Below, one piece after another: positions 6,402-10,932 of a DNA stretch of 10,932 bases; position 1 is the first letter of the stretch, and every line of letters starts with the position of its first letter. The position numbers and the translations under genes were made by a program. Source of the DNA: Thermoplasmata archaeon. Its GTDB lineage: Archaea; Thermoplasmatota; Thermoplasmata; Thermoplasmatales; Thermoplasmataceae. The notes under the pieces were generated by a model, which saw only the letters and a list, made by a program, of their open reading frames with translations, searched no databases and was not told the origin of the DNA. Location of the stretch: assembly GCA_021826795.1 (NCBI GenBank), contig JAKAYM010000056.1, forward strand, positions 1 through 10,932. The letters run 5' to 3'.

Positions 6402-8345
6402 ATGGATAAAGCAATGGACAATTATGATGCATCACAGATTCAGATTCTAGAGGGACTGAAGGCAGTGAGAAAAGTTCCGGGTATGTACATCGGGTCAACT
6501 GGTCCTGAAGGACTTCACCATATGGTATATGAAGTTGTGGATAACTGTATAGATGAGGCTATGGCAGGATATGGCTCGGATATTAATATAGTCATATACA
6601 AAGACGGGGCGCTGTCTGTTGAAGATGATGGAAGGGGAATTCCGGTAGATATCCATCCAAAGTACAAGCGACCCGGATTGGAAATAGTCATGACAGAACT
6701 GCACAGTGGTGCAAAATTTGACAAGAAGGTTTATAAGGTCACAGGAGGGTTGCATGGTGTCGGAGTTCACGTTGTCAATGCACTGTCTGATTATCTTATA
6801 GCACTTGTGAAGAAGGATGGAAAATTATATTATGAGAAATTTCAGCAGGGAGTTCCGGTTTCTGGATTGAAGGTTCTCGATAAATCAGAACAGGCCGAAG
6901 ATCCGGAAATCAGCGATATTGAGTTAAAATATCCGGAACATGGTACAGTAATCAAATTTTTTCCCGATGCTTCCATATTTGATAGCATAGATTTTTCGTA
7001 TCAAACAATCTCACAGAGAATAATGGATCTTGCATTTCTGAATCCAAATATAACCATAAATCTAACTGATCAGAGAACAAATAAGCATGAAAAATTCCAT
7101 TTCGAAGGTGGACTGGTGGAATATGTCCAGTTTCTTAATCAGGGAAGAGAGCCAGTAAACAGGGAGCCAATATACTGCCACGAGGCTTATAAGGACTATG
7201 TGGTTGAATTTGCGCTCCAGTACACAGACGGGATCAGCGGCGTAGAGGAAAGCTTTGTTAATAATATTAAAACTCCCGAGGGAGGAACACATATGACAGG
7301 GTTTCATACCGGTCTCTCAAGGGCAGTTCTTGACTATGCTAAATCAAAGAATCTTATAAAGGGAGTAACAGCACTTACAGGAGACGATACCAGAGAAGGA
7401 CTCACCGCTGTGATCCATGTTAAAATGTTCAATCCTCAGTTCGAGGGCCAGACCAAGGAAAAACTCGGTAACTCAGTGGTAAAAAGTATAGTATCTTCTA
7501 TTACTGAAAAATATCTTAAAGATTACTTTGAGTCCTATCCGCCTGTAGCCGATTCAATAATCAGGAGGGTACTTGCAGCGGCTGCTGCAAGGGAGGCATC
7601 CAGAAAGGCAAAGGAACTTGTCAGGAGAAAAACTGCACTGGAGAGTGGCACTCTGCCGGGAAAACTCGCTGACTGTTCATCCAATGATTCTGATAAAACG
7701 GAAGTCTACATTGTTGAAGGGGACTCTGCAGGAGGATCTGCTAAGCAGGCAAGAAATAGGGAATACCAGGCTATACTTCCACTGCGGGGAAAAATATTAA
7801 ACGTAGAAAAATCTAACGATAATAAGGCACTGGAAAATGAAGAAATAAAGAATCTTATAACCGCCATAGGAACAAACATCAAGGATAAGTTTGACATAAA
7901 GAACCTCCGTTACGGGAAAATCATTATAATGACCGATGCGGATGTTGACGGTGCCCATATAAGAACACTGCTTTTAACATTCTTCTATAGATTTATGAAT
8001 GAGCTTATACAGGGAGGCCATGTGTATTTCGCCCAGCCGCCCTTATTCCGTGTCCAGAAGGGAAGTGAAATTGTCTACGTTTTCAGCGAGGATGAAAAGG
8101 ATAAGGAGGTAGCAAGAATGGGCAAGAACGTAGTAATCCAGAGATTCAAGGGTCTTGGAGAAATGAATCCTGAACAACTATGGGAGACTACCATGAATCC
8201 TGAAACCAGAAAGCTGGTTCAGGTAAGTATAGAGGATGCATTATATGCAGACCAACTCTTCAATATTCTCATGGGGGAGAAGGTAGAGCCCAGAAGAAAA
8301 TTCATAGAAGACAACGCAAGGTACGTCCAGAATCTTGACATATAG
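6402..8345 (+). CDS. gyrB: DNA gyrase subunit B
   Basis: This 647-residue ATPase subunit works with GyrA as an A2B2 enzyme that introduces negative supercoils. The GHKL ATPase domain comes first: V-Y-E44-V-V-D-N48 (N-box, general base and Mg-binding Asn), E-D-D-G-R-G-I80, and G115-G-L-H-G-V-G121 in the ATP lid. The transducer follows, ending in Q350-T-K352, whose lysine contacts the ATP gamma-phosphate, and K-L-G-N-S. The TOPRIM domain has E440-G-D-S-A-G-G and P-L-R-G-K, then D512-A-D-V-D, the acidic metal site used in DNA cleavage. RFKGLGEMNP (581-590) and RRKFIEDNA (631-639) complete it. Length matches the roughly 640-residue bacterial class without the E. coli insertion. All key residues are intact. 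The ATG at 6402 is leaderless after a TATA box; a second ATG at 6414 is less well placed. gyrA follows 9 bp downstream. Archaeal gyrases of this kind are accepted as ancient transfers from bacteria. Confidence 0.97.
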   Translation: MDKAMDNYDASQIQILEGLKAVRKVPGMYIGSTGPEGLHHMVYEVVDNCIDEAMAGYGSDINIVIYKDGALSVEDDGRGIPVDIHPKYKRPGLEIVMTELHSGAKFDKKVYKVTGGLHGVGVHVVNALSDYLIALVKKDGKLYYEKFQQGVPVSGLKVLDKSEQAEDPEISDIELKYPEHGTVIKFFPDASIFDSIDFSYQTISQRIMDLAFLNPNITINLTDQRTNKHEKFHFEGGLVEYVQFLNQGREPVNREPIYCHEAYKDYVVEFALQYTDGISGVEESFVNNIKTPEGGTHMTGFHTGLSRAVLDYAKSKNLIKGVTALTGDDTREGLTAVIHVKMFNPQFEGQTKEKLGNSVVKSIVSSITEKYLKDYFESYPPVADSIIRRVLAAAAAREASRKAKELVRRKTALESGTLPGKLADCSSNDSDKTEVYIVEGDSAGGSAKQARNREYQAILPLRGKILNVEKSNDNKALENEEIKNLITAIGTNIKDKFDIKNLRYGKIIIMTDADVDGAHIRTLLLTFFYRFMNELIQGGHVYFAQPPLFRVQKGSEIVYVFSEDEKDKEVARMGKNVVIQRFKGLGEMNPEQLWETTMNPETRKLVQVSIEDALYADQLFNILMGEKVEPRRKFIEDNARYVQNLDI

Positions 8346-8349
8346 GTGA
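8344..8349 (+). promoter_or_regulatory. Ribosome-binding site of gyrA
   Basis: AGGTGA overlaps the last two bases of the gyrB stop codon and lies 5 nt before the gyrA ATG at 8355. It is a good archaeal Shine-Dalgarno match and suggests that gyrA is translated from the gyrB message. Confidence 0.65.
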
Positions 8350-8354
8350 AATAA

Positions 8355-10730
8355 ATGTTACTTAGACCGATTGAAGAAGAAATTAAAACTTCATATTTAG
8401 ATTATGCAATGAGTGTAATTGTCAGCAGAGCTATACCTGATTTCCGTGACGGATTGAAGCCGGTGCAGAGGAGAATTATTTATTCCATGTACGAGTTAGG
8501 GGTTACCCATGACAAGCCGTATAAAAAATCAGCACGTATTATAGGAGAAACCATGGGTAAGTATCATCCCCACGGAGATTCATCAATATATGAGGCACTG
8601 GCAAGGATGGCACAGGATTTTTCATTGAGGTACACATTGATTGATGGCCAGGGCAACTTCGGATCCATTGACGGGGATGCTCCTGCGGCAATGAGATATA
8701 CGGAAGCCAGACTTGGACGAATGGCCGAGGAAATGGTGAGGGATATAGAAAAGGAAACCGTGCCATTTTCCCCGAACTTCGACGGTTCCCTGAATGAACC
8801 TGTATATTTTCCATCAAGAATTCCGCAGCTCTTAATAAATGGAACATCCGGAATAGCAGTGGGAATGGCCACAAATATGGTTCCACATAATCTGACGGAG
8901 GTTTCAGACGCAATCATGTATGCTATTGACCATCCTGATTGCAGTGTTGATGATTTACTGAAATTTGTAAAGGGTCCAGACTTTCCAGGTGGTGGAGTCC
9001 TTTATCGTAATTCCGATCTTTTGAATATATACAGGACAGGACATGGGAAAGTATTCTGCCAGGGCGAAATAGATGATACAGAAAAGAAAAAGATCATAAT
9101 TAAAACACTTCCATATGGTGTAAATAAGGCATTATATATACAGAACGTTGCTGAACAGGTAAAGAATGGTATCATCAACAATATATCTGATATAAGGGAT
9201 GAAAGTGATAGGAACGGCATAAGAGTAGTAATAAAGGTAAAGAACGAGGATAGCAAAGGGCTTACAATAAATCAGCTTTACGAGCATACTCCCTTAGAAA
9301 CAACAATAGGAGTGAACAATCTTGTTCTGTTGAACAATGAGCCAAAGGTAATGACTCTGGATGAAATGATTCTCGGTTTCGTTGATTTCAGGTTAGATAT
9401 AATTAAGAAACGTTCTATTTTTGATGTAAACAGGCTTCTGGACAGGGAACACATACTCTCCGGACTTGTCATAGCTCTGCAGAATATTGATCTTGTAATA
9501 AAAATTATAAAATCATCAGATACCGTGGAAATCGCAAAAACTTCATTGATGTCTCAGCTGAATCTATCTGAAAAGCAGGCTGTTGCTATACTTGAAATGA
9601 GGCTTCAGAGGTTAACTGGACTTGAAATAAGAAAGATAAATGAAGAGCTTATAAGCATAAAGGAGAACATAGAAAGATTAAACCTTATTATAAGCAATGA
9701 TTCTGCAAGGCGTGACGTATTAAAGCAGGAAACGCTGGAAATAAAAAAGCAGTTCGGCGATGAAAGGCGCACAGGAATACTTAATAGGGATATCAATTCC
9801 AGGAACGACGAAGATCTCATACCCAATGAGGAATCAATAATGATATTGAGCGAAAATGGCTTAATTAAAAGAGTTTCAACAGAGGAATACAATGTACAGA
9901 GAAGAGGAGGAAAAGGTACAATCACTGCAACAAGAAAGGAGGATACCGTAAGGAGCATACTTTCATGCATGTCCCATGATATGATATACTTCTTTACAAA
10001 CACAGGAAGAGTACTGAAGGCAAAGGCATATACCATAGAAAAGAAATCCAGAACATCCCTGGGAAGTATCGGCGGTACATTCCTCAAAATGGCTGAAAAT
10101 GAGAAAATCAAGCAGATAATGAAATCTCCGGAAAGTTCTAAAAATCATCTGATCATAATAACCAAGAAAGGGTTCATCAAAAAGACTCCTGTAAAGGAAA
10201 TACTGGATATGCGTGAATCCGGACTCAAGATAATAAAGCTGGATGAACAGGACGAGGTTGTCTCAGTAATGGATCTGGAAAAGCCATCAAAGATATTCGT
10301 TGCCGCTTCAAACAATAAGGCAGCAGTATTTCTCAGTGATGAGGTATCTGTAACAGGTCGTGCATCACGCGGTGTTAAATCTATGAAACTTAATGGAGCT
10401 GAGGTAATCAATTCATTCCTGGTGGTTGATAACGACACGGTTATGAGCATTACAGAGAATGGGTTAGGAAAGAGGACACTGGTATCAGATTTCTCCATCC
10501 ATCACAGGGGCACATCTGGAAATCTCATTTTCAAGGAAAGCGAGAGAACCGGCTCCCTTGTAACTGCCATTCCTGTTAAGGATGGAGAAGAGGTTCTTAT
10601 TGTGACCAGAAACAACAAGACAATAAGGCTGAACTCCGATGAAATCAGAATCCAGTCAAGGGTAACGTCCGGAGTCAAGTTAATCAATGTTGATGACAAT
10701 GACCAGGTTGTGGCAGCATCCGTGCTGTGA
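8355..10730 (+). CDS. gyrA: DNA gyrase subunit A
   Basis: This 791-residue subunit cuts and rejoins DNA in the gyrase A2B2 complex. The winged-helix cleavage domain contains HPHGDSSIYEALARMAQ (71-87), the quinolone-pocket helix, in which S76 matches E. coli Ser83 and E80 matches Asp87. The catalytic tyrosine is Y115 (A-A-M-R-Y-T-E-A-R-L). The tower and coiled-coil gate follow; LTGLEIRKINEEL (420-432) marks the coiled coil. The C-terminal domain starts near 490 and has six blade-like repeats (for example ILSENGLIKR, FFTNTGRVLK, IITKKGFIKK, SITENGLGKR, IVTRNNKTIR), forming the pinwheel that wraps DNA. The GyrA box Q515-R-R-G-G-K-G521 is intact, which separates it from ParC/topoisomerase IV. There is no acidic C-terminal tail after the last blade. 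The gene sits 9 bp after gyrB with its own ribosome site and is followed by oligo-T tracts. Confidence 0.97.
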   Translation: MLLRPIEEEIKTSYLDYAMSVIVSRAIPDFRDGLKPVQRRIIYSMYELGVTHDKPYKKSARIIGETMGKYHPHGDSSIYEALARMAQDFSLRYTLIDGQGNFGSIDGDAPAAMRYTEARLGRMAEEMVRDIEKETVPFSPNFDGSLNEPVYFPSRIPQLLINGTSGIAVGMATNMVPHNLTEVSDAIMYAIDHPDCSVDDLLKFVKGPDFPGGGVLYRNSDLLNIYRTGHGKVFCQGEIDDTEKKKIIIKTLPYGVNKALYIQNVAEQVKNGIINNISDIRDESDRNGIRVVIKVKNEDSKGLTINQLYEHTPLETTIGVNNLVLLNNEPKVMTLDEMILGFVDFRLDIIKKRSIFDVNRLLDREHILSGLVIALQNIDLVIKIIKSSDTVEIAKTSLMSQLNLSEKQAVAILEMRLQRLTGLEIRKINEELISIKENIERLNLIISNDSARRDVLKQETLEIKKQFGDERRTGILNRDINSRNDEDLIPNEESIMILSENGLIKRVSTEEYNVQRRGGKGTITATRKEDTVRSILSCMSHDMIYFFTNTGRVLKAKAYTIEKKSRTSLGSIGGTFLKMAENEKIKQIMKSPESSKNHLIIITKKGFIKKTPVKEILDMRESGLKIIKLDEQDEVVSVMDLEKPSKIFVAASNNKAAVFLSDEVSVTGRASRGVKSMKLNGAEVINSFLVVDNDTVMSITENGLGKRTLVSDFSIHHRGTSGNLIFKESERTGSLVTAIPVKDGEEVLIVTRNNKTIRLNSDEIRIQSRVTSGVKLINVDDNDQVVAASVL

Positions 10731-10760
10731 ATTTTTTAATATTTTTTATTAATTTTTTAA
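10731..10760 (+). terminator. Oligo-T terminator of the gyrBA operon
   Basis: Immediately after the gyrA stop codon there are three runs of six T residues separated by short A/T spacers, with no GC-rich stem. Archaeal RNA polymerase terminates at such oligo-T tracts, so this is a likely intrinsic terminator and separates gyrBA from the next gene at 10844. Confidence 0.7.
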
Positions 10761-10813
10761 TCAGGCACAGAATTTAAAATTTTATCTGATTTTCGCATAA
10801 AATTTTATAATAA

Positions 10814-10826
10814 GTTTTATAAAATA
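10814..10826 (+). promoter_or_regulatory. TATA box of the dehydrogenase gene
   Basis: The run gttttataaaata is centred about 24 bp before the ATG at 10844, after the gyrBA terminator. This spacing suggests a separate, leaderless transcript for the last gene. Confidence 0.55.
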
Positions 10827-10843
10827 AGTAATGATAAACAGTT

Positions 10844-10932
10844 ATGGATATTTCTCTTGTGGGGTTGGGTCACATAGGAAAGGCAGTAGTTGGCATTTTA
10901 AATGAAAATCATGAATATTTTAAGTCTAAATT
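10844..10932 (+). CDS. N-terminus of a Rossmann-fold dehydrogenase, possibly homoserine dehydrogenase (partial)
   Basis: Only the first 29 codons are in the window. They encode MDISLVGLGHIGKAVVGIL followed by NENHEYFKSK. The strand-G-x-G-x-x-G-helix pattern (G7-L-G-H-I-G12) at the very N-terminus is the dinucleotide-binding start of an NAD(P)-dependent oxidoreductase. The form V-G-L-G-x-I/V-G-x-A-V followed by a leucine-rich helix and a short polar stretch with lysine resembles homoserine dehydrogenase, which reduces aspartate semialdehyde in threonine and methionine synthesis. Other Rossmann dehydrogenases begin similarly, so the specific enzyme is a guess. The ATG lies about 24 bp after a TATA box and no ribosome site is visible, consistent with a leaderless message separate from gyrBA. 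The gene continues beyond the right edge. Confidence 0.6.
   Translation, partial: MDISLVGLGHIGKAVVGILNENHEYFKSK

Noticed and set aside
8539..8917. Two overlapping minus-strand ORFs of about 120 codons inside gyrA
   Set aside because: They lie opposite the highly conserved GyrA cleavage domain and occupy competing frames; neither reads like a known protein.
9605..10111. Minus-strand ORF of 168 codons inside gyrA
   Set aside because: It is a shadow of gyrA, which is a confident full-length gene on the other strand; there is no promoter or family-like motif.
1..10932. CRISPR arrays, tRNA or rRNA genes, insertion sequences
   Set aside because: No regularly spaced repeats, no T-loop-like TTCRANNC motif with matching stem, and no transposase or terminal inverted repeats were seen by reading.

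Overview
The window looks like a stretch of chromosome from an acidophilic archaeon of the order Thermoplasmatales (Ferroplasma/Acidiplasma-like). This assignment is an inference. It rests on a moderately AT-rich sequence heavy in ATA and AGA/AGG codons, archaeal TATA boxes about 25 bp upstream of many start codons (leaderless transcripts), a short archaeal-type NOG1 GTPase, an archaeal GluRS, and a bacterial-type DNA gyrase operon. Gyrase is an established trait of this lineage, acquired from bacteria. The species cannot be fixed from the sequence alone.

Layout, left to right. (1) Positions 1-395 hold no intact gene, only short open segments in several frames that could be a decayed gene. 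(2) 424-657 encodes a small zinc-ribbon protein. (3) On the minus strand, a class I SAM-dependent methyltransferase (1466-936) and a small polar, probably disordered protein (923-687) form a two-gene unit. (4) Also on the minus strand, 2168-1539 encodes a regulator-like protein with an N-terminal helical module and a C-terminal ACT-like region. It diverges from (5) a translation-related pair on the plus strand, NOG1-type GTPase (2252-3235) overlapping glutamyl-tRNA synthetase (3204-4847). (6) 4848-5337 is a 490-bp AT-rich spacer with a possible gene remnant and a hairpin. (7) Two unrecognised genes converge with a 1-bp gap (5338-5577 plus, 6271-5579 minus). (8) gyrB (6402-8345) and gyrA (8355-10730) form an operon, followed by a triple oligo-T terminator. 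(9) The window ends inside the start of a Rossmann-fold dehydrogenase, possibly homoserine dehydrogenase (from 10844).

Functionally this is mostly core information processing: ribosome assembly (NOG1), tRNA charging (GluRS) and DNA supercoiling (gyrase). I see no defence system, CRISPR array, insertion sequence, tRNA or rRNA. The most unusual point is the GluRS, which keeps its HIGH signature but lacks a recognisable KMSKS lysine and has none of the cysteines that normally form its zinc site. I found no convincing previously undescribed multi-gene system.
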